Below are positions 28,725 to 36,556 of a stretch of DNA of 64,000 bases, in pieces. The DNA comes from Bacteroidota bacterium (GTDB lineage: Bacteria > Bacteroidota > Bacteroidia > Bacteroidales > Tenuifilaceae): contig JAKQKB010000184.1 of assembly GCA_029560875.1 (NCBI GenBank), positions 27,086-91,085 of the forward strand, read 5' to 3'. A program made the position numbers and the translations under genes. How positions within the stretch are numbered: the stretch's first letter is position 1; each line of letters opens with the position of its first letter. Below the pieces are notes generated by a model. It made no database searches, was not told the DNA's origin, and saw only the letters and a program-made list of their open reading frames with translations.

Positions 28725-29651
28725 CTACTTCACCTCTATCAAATAACCCTCTGGATTTACCGGAATGCCTGATACTCGAACCTCGTAGTGTAAATGTGCT
28801 CCCGAGCTGCGTCCTGTGCTTCCAGTATATCCAATTAAATCGCCTTTTTTAACCTTGCTACCTTTTGTTGTTTGTATACTTTCCAGATGTGCGTATAGCG
28901 ATGATGTTCCATCATTGTGCTCAACAATGATGTAGTTACCAAAACTTCTATTGAATTCTGCAAGTACAACTTTACCATTAGCCGAAGCGTAAATTTCTGT
29001 ATTCCGACCAGAGCCAAAGTCAACACCATTATGCTTTATAGGCCTGTGAAGCGTAGGGTGCATCCGTACTCCAAAAGGCGATGTAATTTTCGATTTTGCT
29101 TTAGGCAGAGGAGTGAGCACGGGAATTGCATCACCATCGGAAGGGAGTGGTGTAAAGGTTGTTTCGGGCTTGGGTTCATTGTTTGCTATTTGTGGCTTTA
29201 CTTCTTCAGTTTTTACCTCTTCGGTTGTTTGCTTGTTGGCATCCTTAAGGAAGTAAGGTTTAGAATTTTCGTTTTCAGTAGTTTCAATCTTTGTTTCTTC
29301 CACAGGAGTTACCTTAACCTGTTCGGTTACCTTAATCCGCTTACCAAGGGCGTATGTAATGCTTTCCTCAAACTTAATAATATCATCTACAGCATTTGCC
29401 TTTGCGGTGTCCTTTTTCTCTACATAGTAGGTTTTTAAGCCCATCATAGTGTTGTAGTAATCCTGGTACTCCTGCGCCATTTTTTTTAGTTCTTCCTCGC
29501 GCTGTTTCTTGAATTTCTGAAAATCGGTTTCTCTATTTTGCTTATATTTTTCAAAATCCTGTTCTAGTTTTTTCTTGCCAGCTTCCTGCGCAAACCCATT
29601 TATCGATAATACCATTATCAATGAACATATTATTGTTGACAGTTTTTTCAT
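28725..29651 (-). CDS. M23 family metallopeptidase with coiled coil
   Basis: The 308-residue protein has a signal peptide (ending SINGFAQ), a charged coiled coil (about residues 25-75, rich in EKYKQ and KKQREEELKK), a Thr/Pro/Glu-rich linker and a C-terminal LytM/M23 domain with HNGVDFGSG (zinc His and Asp) and HLHYEVR (catalytic and zinc His). It would cut peptidoglycan cross-links or, as in EnvC-type proteins, activate an amidase; the intact zinc ligands favour real peptidase activity. The 164 bases between it and the transglutaminase-like gene show no clear gene. Confidence 0.92.
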   Translation of the reverse strand: MKKLSTIICSLIMVLSINGFAQEAGKKKLEQDFEKYKQNRETDFQKFKKQREEELKKMAQEYQDYYNTMMGLKTYYVEKKDTAKANAVDDIIKFEESITYALGKRIKVTEQVKVTPVEETKIETTENENSKPYFLKDANKQTTEEVKTEEVKPQIANNEPKPETTFTPLPSDGDAIPVLTPLPKAKSKITSPFGVRMHPTLHRPIKHNGVDFGSGRNTEIYASANGKVVLAEFNRSFGNYIIVEHNDGTSSLYAHLESIQTTKGSKVKKGDLIGYTGSTGRSSGAHLHYEVRVSGIPVNPEGYLIEVK

Positions 29652-29719
29652 GATACTACTTGTTTGATTAATATTTCATTTATAACAAATTTATTGCCAA
29701 TAATCTTTCTATCAAAATA

Positions 29720-29750
29720 AAACGAGGAATAGAAAATCTACTCCCCGTTT
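29720..29750 (-). terminator. Terminator of the NTF2-like gene
   Basis: On the minus strand CGGGGAGTAGA pairs with TCTATTCCTCG (two wobbles) around TTT, followed by TTTT. It lies 26 bases past the stop of the gene at 29776. Confidence 0.65.
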
Positions 29751-29775
29751 AGCCCCAAACAAAACAACTAACAAA

Positions 29776-30210
29776 CTATGGATGTCGGAAGTATGTTTTC
29801 CCTACAATTTTCCATCCTTCCTCAAACTTGTAAAGCATTAAGTAATCGGTAAAAATTAATTTCCCTTCGCGGAGTAATTCAATTTTTGCCACTGCAGCAG
29901 TTCCGGTTACATCGATGTTAACATAGTTAACGGTGGTTTTTGGCCGTTGTGCATTCGGGTTCTCCTTACGGGCACGCTCCGAACTCTCAATCCAGTTGTA
30001 TATTGGCAATTTATTTAACTGATTATTCTGAAGCATAAGTAAATCGAAACCCGGATGAAATCCTTTTCGGGTTTCGTTTAAATCGCCATTGTTATGAATT
30101 CCTTCGATGTATGCTTTGTCGATAACCTTTTTAATAGCATCTACTTCTAAATCTTGAGCAAATAGATTTATAGACGTTAACACCAAAAACAGCATTATAA
30201 GATTTTTCAT
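29776..30210 (-). CDS. Exported NTF2-like (lumazine-binding-like) protein
   Basis: The 144-residue protein has a signal peptide (LIMLFLVLTSINLFAQ) and an SnoaL/NTF2-like cone fold: an N-terminal helix (VDAIKKVIDKAYIEGIHN), then FHPGFDLLMLQNNQL and strands ending with GWKIVGKTYFRHP. This pattern fits the putative lumazine-binding group common in Bacteroidota. No catalytic role can be assigned. It is monocistronic, between the M23 gene and the TetR operon, and read toward the M23 gene. Confidence 0.8.
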   Translation of the reverse strand: MKNLIMLFLVLTSINLFAQDLEVDAIKKVIDKAYIEGIHNNGDLNETRKGFHPGFDLLMLQNNQLNKLPIYNWIESSERARKENPNAQRPKTTVNYVNIDVTGTAAVAKIELLREGKLIFTDYLMLYKFEEGWKIVGKTYFRHP

Positions 30211-30312
30211 GACTCTAGGTTTTGGTTCTCGTTTTTGATTTCTTTAACAGTCATAGGTTTAAGCTAAAAAGTCTAAATCGACTAAACAAAATAAAAAAAT
30301 ATGCGTTACTTT

Positions 30313-30334
30313 ACCGAATGAACATTCAGTCGGT
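30313..30334. promoter_or_regulatory. Operator of the TetR-SDR-ALDH operon
   Basis: This 22-base inverted repeat has 11-base half-sites ACCGAATGAAC and ATTCAGTCGGT that mirror each other except at two positions. The central TGAA/TTCA and outer ACCGA/TCGGT are typical of TetR-family operators. It ends 6 bases before the tetR ATG, so bound repressor would cover the 5' end of the transcript and probably the promoter region. Confidence 0.75.
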
Positions 30335-30340
30335 TTTTAT

Positions 30341-30901
30341 ATGGATAAGAAAGACAAGATATTAGAGGTAATGCTCAGGCTTATTAAGCAGCAAGGTATT
30401 CAGGCAACCCCTATGGCACAAGTTGCCAAGGAAGCGGGAGTTGCTGCGGGAACAATTTACCATCATTTTGCCAGTAAGGAGCAGTTGGTAAACGAACTTT
30501 ACCTAAAGGTTAAGAAGGAGTTTGGCGATTTGCTTGTGGCCAAGCTGAATGTGGATTTGGGCTATAAGGAGAAATTTTGGGTTTTATGGAAATCGCTTTA
30601 CTACTACTATACCCAAAACCCATTGGCATTTAATTTCTCAGCACAACTTGGCCATTCGCCACTGATATCGGACGATATAAAAGTTCAGGCAAAGCAATAC
30701 TATCAACCCATAATTGAATTTTTTGCTGAAGGAATCAGGTCGGGCTTGCTAAAACCTATGGATGCACAATTAATTGGTGAGTTGGTTTACGGAAGCGTTT
30801 CCTCAACGGTTCAAATGTACTACGAAAACAATAGCAATATCACCCTTCAAGTACTTGAGCAGGCCATTGAGTATTCGTGGGATGGTATCTCAAATAAGTA
30901 A
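30341..30901 (+). CDS. TetR/AcrR family transcriptional regulator
   Basis: The 186-residue protein has an N-terminal HTH (residues 8-50: ILEVMLRLIKQQGIQATPMA followed by QVAKEAGVAAGTIYHHFASK) and a helical C-terminal ligand domain of normal length. It is the first gene of an operon with an SDR oxidoreductase (21-base gap) and an aldehyde dehydrogenase (25-base gap). The palindrome 6 bases upstream strongly suggests autorepression, with induction by an aldehyde, alcohol or lipid-like substrate of the two enzymes. The inducer itself is not predictable. Confidence 0.92.
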   Translation: MDKKDKILEVMLRLIKQQGIQATPMAQVAKEAGVAAGTIYHHFASKEQLVNELYLKVKKEFGDLLVAKLNVDLGYKEKFWVLWKSLYYYYTQNPLAFNFSAQLGHSPLISDDIKVQAKQYYQPIIEFFAEGIRSGLLKPMDAQLIGELVYGSVSSTVQMYYENNSNITLQVLEQAIEYSWDGISNK

Positions 30902-30922
30902 AATCAATAAAAATACAATACT

Positions 30923-31750
30923 ATGAAAAAAACTGTTTTAATAACTGGAACATCGTCAGGAATAGGAAAGAGTACCGCACTTTATTTTGCATCGAAAGGA
31001 TGGAATGTGGCCGCTACAATGCGTACACCCGAAAAGGAAAAAGAACTATCGAAAGTTGATGGTATCAAACTTTTTAAGTTAGATGTAACCGACCCAGCAT
31101 CTATTCAATCTGCAATTGAAGAATCCATTAGTGTGTTTGGCGGAATAGATGTGGTTATTAATAACGCAGGTTATGGTGGGGTTGGTGTTTTTGAGGCTGC
31201 ATCGCAGGAGCAAATTCAGCGACAGTTCAATACAAATGTTTTTGGAGTAATGAATGTTACAAGGGCTATCTTACCATATTTCAGACAAAAGAAATCGGGC
31301 ACAATTATTAATGTAACCTCTGTGGGAGGCTTAATAACATTTCCAATTTACAGTGTTTACCACTCAACAAAGTGGGCTGTTGAAGGTTTTGCGGAGGCAT
31401 TGCAGTATGAATTACGTCCTTTTAACATCAAAATAAAGAATATTGAACCCGGCGCTATTAAAACCGATTTTTATGACAGGTCGCAGGATTTATTCAAAAA
31501 GGAAGGATTAACGGATTACGACAACTATGCAAAAGTTGCATTTGAGAACACCCAGAATGCCGGAGTAAATGCACCAGGGCCAGAAGTTGTAGCCAAAAAA
31601 ATTTATAAAGCGGCATTGGATAGAAGTTTCAGATTAAGATATCCGGCAGGACCTCAAGCACCAGCATTACTTTTCCTAAGAAGATTATTGCCGTTAAGTT
31701 GGTTTAGGGGCATTGTAAAATTGGTTGTGGAACGGGGTTTTAAAGGATAA
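30923..31750 (+). CDS. Short-chain dehydrogenase/reductase
   Basis: The 275-residue protein has the classical SDR features: TGTSSGIGKS nucleotide-binding loop at residues 8-17, NNAG near 85, catalytic Ser in INVTSVGG, and YSVYHSTK (Tyr-x-x-x-Lys) near 150. It is likely NADP- or NAD-dependent and acts on an alcohol or carbonyl compound. The neighbouring ALDH suggests a two-step oxidation of alcohol to aldehyde to acid, under TetR control. The substrate cannot be assigned. Confidence 0.93.
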   Translation: MKKTVLITGTSSGIGKSTALYFASKGWNVAATMRTPEKEKELSKVDGIKLFKLDVTDPASIQSAIEESISVFGGIDVVINNAGYGGVGVFEAASQEQIQRQFNTNVFGVMNVTRAILPYFRQKKSGTIINVTSVGGLITFPIYSVYHSTKWAVEGFAEALQYELRPFNIKIKNIEPGAIKTDFYDRSQDLFKKEGLTDYDNYAKVAFENTQNAGVNAPGPEVVAKKIYKAALDRSFRLRYPAGPQAPALLFLRRLLPLSWFRGIVKLVVERGFKG

Positions 31751-31775
31751 TTTAGTAATCAATTAAAGTAGAGTT

Positions 31776-33161
31776 ATGGAAGAAAATATAATTAAAGAGG
31801 CATTCGAATCGAAACGGGAGTTTTTTGATTCTGGAAATACAAAGAGTTACGAATTTAGAGTTGCGCAGCTAAAAGCGCTGAGGAAAGCAATTGTTGAAAG
31901 CGAAACCGAAATTCTCAATGCCCTTTACAAGGATATGCATAAGCCAAAGTTTGAGGCCTTCACTAGCGAAATTGGTATTGTTTACGATGAAATTGACTTT
32001 GCGTTAAGGAACTTAAAAAAATGGATGAAGCACAAAAAGGTATCAACTCCAATTGTACTTCATCCAAGCACATCAAAAATATACCCAGAGCCTTTGGGTG
32101 TTGTTCTGATAATTGGCCCTTGGAATTATCCATTTCAGCTGTTAATTAATCCCTTAGTGGGAGCAATTGCTGCGGGTAACTGTGCAATTATAAAACCCTC
32201 GGATAATACTAAGAATACAGCACAGGTAATTGGAAAAATAATCGCTAAGACTTTTTCGCCAAATTTTGTTTCGGTAATTCAAGGTCCCGGCGCAATGGTT
32301 GGGCCTAAGCTTATAGATAAGTATGCATTTAATCACATATTCTTTACTGGAAGTCCAAATGTTGGTAAAGAAATTATGGCCATGGCGGCAAAGCATCTAA
32401 CCCCAGTAACGCTTGAGCTCGGAGGTAAAAGTCCTGCAATTGTACACTCCGATGCCAACCTAAAAATCTCGGCACAACGTTTAATTTGGGCAAAGTTCTT
32501 CAATGCTGGGCAAACCTGCGTATCTCCCGATTACTTATTGGTTCATGAGAGTGTGAAAGATGTATTTGTTGATTTGATGCGTAAAACTATTGTTCAGTTC
32601 CTTGGCGACGACCCATCTACAAGCGAGAATTTTACTCATATTGTTAATAGTCGACGATTCAATGTACTAAAGGAATACCTCAATGAAGGTAGAATAATTC
32701 ACGGTGGTAGGTTTGATGAATCCCAAAACTATATTGAGCCAACCTTAATTGACGGTGTGAGTTTTGAGGATAAATTAATGCAGGAGGAAATTTTTGGACC
32801 AATCCTACCAATTCTAACCTACAGGAATATTGAGGATGTTTTGCCAATTATCAGAAAGAATAGATATCCATTAGCGCTATATCTATTTACAGAGAGTAAG
32901 CCAATTGAGAGATATATTCTTTCGAATGTTGAGTTTGGAGGAGGCTCAATAAATAATGCACTTGTGCATCTGGTAAATCCAAAATTACCTTTTGGAGGCG
33001 TTGGAAATAGCGGAATGGGCAGTTACCACGGAAAGCGTAGCTTTGAGACCTTTTCGCATATGAAGAGCGTAATTAAAACATCCACCATAATTGACCCGAC
33101 TTTACGCTATGCACCTTACAACGAAAGGAAATTCAAACTTGCAAAACTGATTTTTAATTAA
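31776..33161 (+). CDS. Aldehyde dehydrogenase (class 3-like)
   Basis: The 461-residue length and the sequences GPWNYPFQLLINPLVGAIAA, VTLELGGKSP (catalytic Glu) and FNAGQTCVSPDY (catalytic Cys) match class-3-like ALDHs that oxidise medium- and long-chain or aromatic aldehydes with NAD(P). The C-terminal KLPFGGVGNSGMG motif is present. It is the last gene of the TetR-SDR-ALDH operon. Its stop codon forms the base of the terminator hairpin shared with the convergent lysO gene. Confidence 0.95.
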   Translation: MEENIIKEAFESKREFFDSGNTKSYEFRVAQLKALRKAIVESETEILNALYKDMHKPKFEAFTSEIGIVYDEIDFALRNLKKWMKHKKVSTPIVLHPSTSKIYPEPLGVVLIIGPWNYPFQLLINPLVGAIAAGNCAIIKPSDNTKNTAQVIGKIIAKTFSPNFVSVIQGPGAMVGPKLIDKYAFNHIFFTGSPNVGKEIMAMAAKHLTPVTLELGGKSPAIVHSDANLKISAQRLIWAKFFNAGQTCVSPDYLLVHESVKDVFVDLMRKTIVQFLGDDPSTSENFTHIVNSRRFNVLKEYLNEGRIIHGGRFDESQNYIEPTLIDGVSFEDKLMQEEIFGPILPILTYRNIEDVLPIIRKNRYPLALYLFTESKPIERYILSNVEFGGGSINNALVHLVNPKLPFGGVGNSGMGSYHGKRSFETFSHMKSVIKTSTIIDPTLRYAPYNERKFKLAKLIFN

Positions 33162-33200
33162 GAAAGAAAGGATTAGCGATATGCTAATCCTTTCTTTCTT
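33160..33200. terminator. Bidirectional terminator between ALDH and lysO
   Basis: A perfect 18-bp stem (AAGAAAGAAAGGATTAGC and its complement) with a 5-base loop occupies the whole gap between two convergent genes. The last bases of both stop codons lie in the stem, so it is an economical terminator serving both strands. Confidence 0.85.
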
Positions 33201-33801
33201 ATAGTGATAGTATAAACGAAACAATAAACGGAACCAAAATAGTTAGCACAATTCCGTGAACCAGCGATGGAATTGCATACTCCTTCCCCGATGCATTGGA
33301 AATTATTGGCAAAGTTGTATCCATACTAGTTGCTCCTCCGGAGCATATTGGTGCAATTTTACCAAAAATTATAGCAAACATAGGTGCTAGCAAAAGTGTT
33401 ATTATCTCCCTAATAACATTCGATAGTAGAGCAACAACCCCAAGCCACTCGCTATGAAGGTCTTTTATAATTAAACTCGACAAGCTGTAATAGCCATAGC
33501 CAGCGCCAACCGCCATTGCCTCCTTTAAGTTAACACCTTCGAGTAAAGGAATAATAACTATCATTCCAATTGCAGTACCAATAATAGTAGTTAACGGAAT
33601 AAGCAAAATTTTGAAATTCATAGCCTTTATGGCTTGCAGAGCCTTGGGGTCTGAGCCAATTCCAACACCAACAAGGAACATCAACACGTAGAGTGCGTAC
33701 TGGCTATAGTCTGTTTCCAGCAAAAAGCTTGGAGTTATATCGTACGCTCCAATAAGAATTCCCAATGAGAAGAATCCAAGAATAATTAAACTCCCTTTCA
33801 T
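33199..33801 (-). CDS. lysO: LysO-type lysine exporter, C-terminal part
   Basis: This 200-residue membrane protein (about five to six segments) corresponds to the larger C-terminal domain of E. coli LysO/YbjE (299 residues): the YALYVLMFLVGVGIGSDPKA start, GAGYGYYSLSSLII core and ICSGGATSMDTTLPII motif are recognisable. E. coli LysO exports lysine and thialysine. Here the protein is encoded as two genes overlapping by 4 bases, a normal arrangement in Bacteroidota rather than a frameshift. Transport direction is inferred from the family. Confidence 0.85.
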   Translation of the reverse strand: MKGSLIILGFFSLGILIGAYDITPSFLLETDYSQYALYVLMFLVGVGIGSDPKALQAIKAMNFKILLIPLTTIIGTAIGMIVIIPLLEGVNLKEAMAVGAGYGYYSLSSLIIKDLHSEWLGVVALLSNVIREIITLLLAPMFAIIFGKIAPICSGGATSMDTTLPIISNASGKEYAIPSLVHGIVLTILVPFIVSFILSL

Positions 33802-34076
33802 TGCTCACTTTTTTTAAAGAAAACCCTATAAGTTAACCATCCCAAAAGGATGCTTCCTGCAACTCCACCAATGGATATAATTAGCGCCTTAAAACCAAGA
33901 GTATGAAGTGAGTTCATAATAACCTTATTGGCACCAATGCCAATTCCCATAAGGAAAAGTAATGCATAAATTGCCCAAGTGGTAAGTTTGTCGTTAACCT
34001 TTACAAGTTTTTCAAAGGAACGAATAAGGTAACCAACCAGAATCCCCGAAATCATTATAATTACTACTGTAAGCAT
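33798..34076 (-). CDS. LysO-type lysine exporter, N-terminal part
   Basis: The 92-residue protein has three membrane segments and matches the N-terminal DUF340-like domain of LysO (WAIYALLFLMGIGIGANKVI). The same L-x-F-L-x-G-(V/I)-GIG pattern occurs in the partner, which suggests an internal duplication. The start of the second gene lies within its stop (ATGA-type overlap), so both halves are made in equal amounts. It lies directly downstream of the DUF1972 glycosyltransferase gene but is functionally unrelated. Confidence 0.82.
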   Translation of the reverse strand: MLTVVIIMISGILVGYLIRSFEKLVKVNDKLTTWAIYALLFLMGIGIGANKVIMNSLHTLGFKALIISIGGVAGSILLGWLTYRVFFKKSEQ

Positions 34077-34080
34077 CTAG

Positions 34081-35178
34081 TTATGAAGTTTTAAGTTGAT
34101 TAAAAATTCTGATATACTCATCAGAAACAGAGCTCCATTTAAAGTCGCTAGAAACTCTATCAATACAATCTCTTTTAACACCTTCAACACTTGAATTATC
34201 CATTTTGTCTAGTTTATTGATACAATCATCCAGTTCTGTTTCAGAGGAAAAGTACAATCCTTTATTGTTAAGTACAAACCTGTTGTAATCATTATTATGG
34301 GCAATAACGAAACTTTTGCAAGCCATTGCTTCCAATAAGGAAGGATTGGTTCCTCCAACACTATGACCATGAATATAGGCTTTGGAGTAATATCGCAGTG
34401 CGTTGAGGTGCGATTGGTTGTAAATACCTCCTAGAAATTTAATATTTGAGTAGTTGCGATACTTATGATAGCATTTCATTCCAAAACGATTTTTGAAATT
34501 GCCTACCAGCAGTAACTGTTTTCGATTCTGACTAAAACAACTAAGAATTTGCTCAAGGCTGTTTTCAGGAGTAAACCTTGAAACAACCAAAAAGTAATCG
34601 GAATTAATCTTATACTCGCTTAAAATACCTCGGTCGGGGGCTTCTGAAATGGCGTATGCTCCATAGGGTATAACGTTTGGCTTAATTTTGTATTTCTGCT
34701 CAAAGTAATTGGCCAAAACAGGGCTATCGCACACAATAGCTTTTGAGTGTTTAATTGACAGGCGTTCACAAACTATTAAGAACTGTTTCGCCAAAAATCC
34801 CCATTTCTTCCTTTTAAACTCAATACCATCGGGGTTTGTGAATATTCTGTTTCGAAAATCTTGTTTGAAGAACATAACCCAAAGAGCAAAGGAATACCCA
34901 CATTCTAGAACAATATCGACATTGTTTCGCGAAGCCCACTTGAGCGATTTGTAATCGTATAGGAGCGTTTGAAGGTTTTTGGGTAACCATCGTGCAATTT
35001 TTATGCTTACTATTGCAACTCCATTATCAGTATATTCGACTCTGTTTAATATTGAAGGAGAAAGCACATAAACCGTTTGACCAGAACCAACAAAGTGCGC
35101 TGAAATTACTTCGGCAAAACGCTCAAAACCACCATAATGGTTTGGAATACCTCTAGTGCCAAGAATGGCAATTTGCAT
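34081..35178 (-). CDS. DUF1972-type glycosyltransferase (GT4-like)
   Basis: The 365-residue cytoplasmic protein begins MQIAILGTRGIPNHYGGFER, the signature of DUF1972 glycosyltransferases, many of which are rhamnosyl- or glucosyltransferases of surface polysaccharide synthesis. A GT-B C-terminal half shows FTPENSLEQIL, YIHGHSVGGTNPSLLEAMAC (with the E-x7-E type nucleotide-sugar motif). The donor sugar is unknown. It lies 5 bases downstream of the histidine kinase gene and 4 bases upstream of the lysO genes. Confidence 0.88.
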   Translation of the reverse strand: MQIAILGTRGIPNHYGGFERFAEVISAHFVGSGQTVYVLSPSILNRVEYTDNGVAIVSIKIARWLPKNLQTLLYDYKSLKWASRNNVDIVLECGYSFALWVMFFKQDFRNRIFTNPDGIEFKRKKWGFLAKQFLIVCERLSIKHSKAIVCDSPVLANYFEQKYKIKPNVIPYGAYAISEAPDRGILSEYKINSDYFLVVSRFTPENSLEQILSCFSQNRKQLLLVGNFKNRFGMKCYHKYRNYSNIKFLGGIYNQSHLNALRYYSKAYIHGHSVGGTNPSLLEAMACKSFVIAHNNDYNRFVLNNKGLYFSSETELDDCINKLDKMDNSSVEGVKRDCIDRVSSDFKWSSVSDEYIRIFNQLKTS

Positions 35179-35183
35179 TACTC

Positions 35184-36386
35184 CTAGTTTTGAAATTTAG
35201 GAACGGTAAAATAGAATGTTGAACCTTTACCAATTTCACTATTCACGCCAATTTTTCCACCGTTTTTCTCAACAAAATCTCGGCAAAGAATCAATCCTAA
35301 ACCAGTTCCTCGTTCCTGCGAAGTACCAATTGTTGATGGGTTAGAGTCTATACGGAATAGTTTTGCTTGGTCTTCGGCAGATATTCCAACGCCATTATCG
35401 CGAATGGAAATTTTGTATTTTTCTGGGTCGGCAGTTACTTCAACAACAATACGTCCATTTTCGGGAGTAAACTTAATGGCGTTACTAATTAGGTTTCGGA
35501 TTACAGTGGTAATCATATTGTGGTCGAAAAAGGCATAGCAATCCATTGGATTAATCCATACAAGCTCAATCTTTTTTTGCAGCGCATTACCCTTGAGTAA
35601 TTCGATATTCTCATTAATGAAATCGCCAATATTGCCATTTTTGGTGCGCAAAACAGTTCTACCGGTTTGTAATAACGACCACTGTAAGAGGTTTTCAAGA
35701 AGGTTAAATGTATTGTTAGAGTACTTGTATGTCTGCTCAATGAAAACCTGCATTTTGTCGGGCTCAAAAGTATCAAATTCTTTGGCTAAAAGTTCCGATA
35801 AGCTAAGCACTGTGCTAAAAGGGTTTCGTAAATCGTGAGCAATAATGGCAAAGAACTTATCCTTGGTTTGATTTAACGCCTCTAACTCTTTACGCTGGAT
35901 TTCGAGTTCTTCTTTTTGCTTTTTGATTTCGAGGTTTTTAGCAGTAAGTTCAGCCTCTAGTATATTGTAATCACGTAATCGCCATACTAATCCTAAAAGC
36001 ATAGCTCTTGAAAGCGAGGGGATTGTATCGAGAAATTTAAAAAAATGAGACTGGTCTAAACGAAGGAGGTTTGATGTTTCCAGCGCAGTAACCGATGTCG
36101 AACGAGCCGATGAGTCTAGCAATGAGTACTCTCCAAAGTACTGAAGAGAACCAAATGTTGCAAAGGTATGATTCTCGATATGTGCCTTAACCTTTCCGTT
36201 AACCACAATGTATAAAGCATAATCGTGGTCGCCCTTGCGAAATAAGACTTCATCTTTATCAAGTTTCTTCTGGGATAACTCCTTGGCCATTTTGGTCAAA
36301 ACAGACTTATCCACCTCCTTAAACAGAAGAATAGACTTTAAAATATCAACACGCTGCTCAATTTCAGCGTTATTTCTACCGAGCAT
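35184..36386 (-). CDS. Cyclic-nucleotide-binding-domain histidine kinase
   Basis: From the ATG at 36386 the protein has about 400 residues; the frame remains open to 36539, but that extension is Lys-rich and AT-rich and probably not translated. A cNMP-binding domain (residues 20-130) contains LFRKGDHDYALYIVVNGKVK and FGEYSLLDSSARSTSV. A coiled coil leads to a HisKA domain with FFAIIAHDLRNPFS (phospho-His), and then HATPase_c with NLISNAIKFTPENG, DNGVGIS and GTGLGL. No membrane segment is present. It is probably a cytoplasmic kinase sensing a nucleotide or a protein, divergent from the Cache-HAMP sensor at 36557. Confidence 0.9.
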   Translation of the reverse strand: MLGRNNAEIEQRVDILKSILLFKEVDKSVLTKMAKELSQKKLDKDEVLFRKGDHDYALYIVVNGKVKAHIENHTFATFGSLQYFGEYSLLDSSARSTSVTALETSNLLRLDQSHFFKFLDTIPSLSRAMLLGLVWRLRDYNILEAELTAKNLEIKKQKEELEIQRKELEALNQTKDKFFAIIAHDLRNPFSTVLSLSELLAKEFDTFEPDKMQVFIEQTYKYSNNTFNLLENLLQWSLLQTGRTVLRTKNGNIGDFINENIELLKGNALQKKIELVWINPMDCYAFFDHNMITTVIRNLISNAIKFTPENGRIVVEVTADPEKYKISIRDNGVGISAEDQAKLFRIDSNPSTIGTSQERGTGLGLILCRDFVEKNGGKIGVNSEIGKGSTFYFTVPKFQN

Positions 36387-36556
36387 ACTTAAAGGCTTTT
36401 TTAAACTCCTCAAATATACAATGTTAAAGTTCAATACAAATGGGTTTTTCTTTTTTTTTCTTCTCATCAACATAAAGTAGACTCTTAAATGTTTTTTATA
36501 TTTGTTTTTTCTTAAGTTTATAACTTGATTTTTCCACAAACTTTCAACTCTCGGTT

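Noticed and set aside
28917..29438. 173-codon plus-strand frame opposite the M23 peptidase gene
   Set aside because: Its Cys- and Phe-rich translation has no domain and lies fully inside a well-supported gene on the other strand.
33199..34076. LysO read as a frameshifted pseudogene
   Set aside because: The two frames overlap by an ATGA-type junction with a proper start for the second gene, and a two-gene form is common in Bacteroidota.
36387..36539. N-terminal extension of the cNMP-domain histidine kinase
   Set aside because: The sequence is Lys-rich, very AT-rich and contains no domain; the ATG at 36386 fits better.
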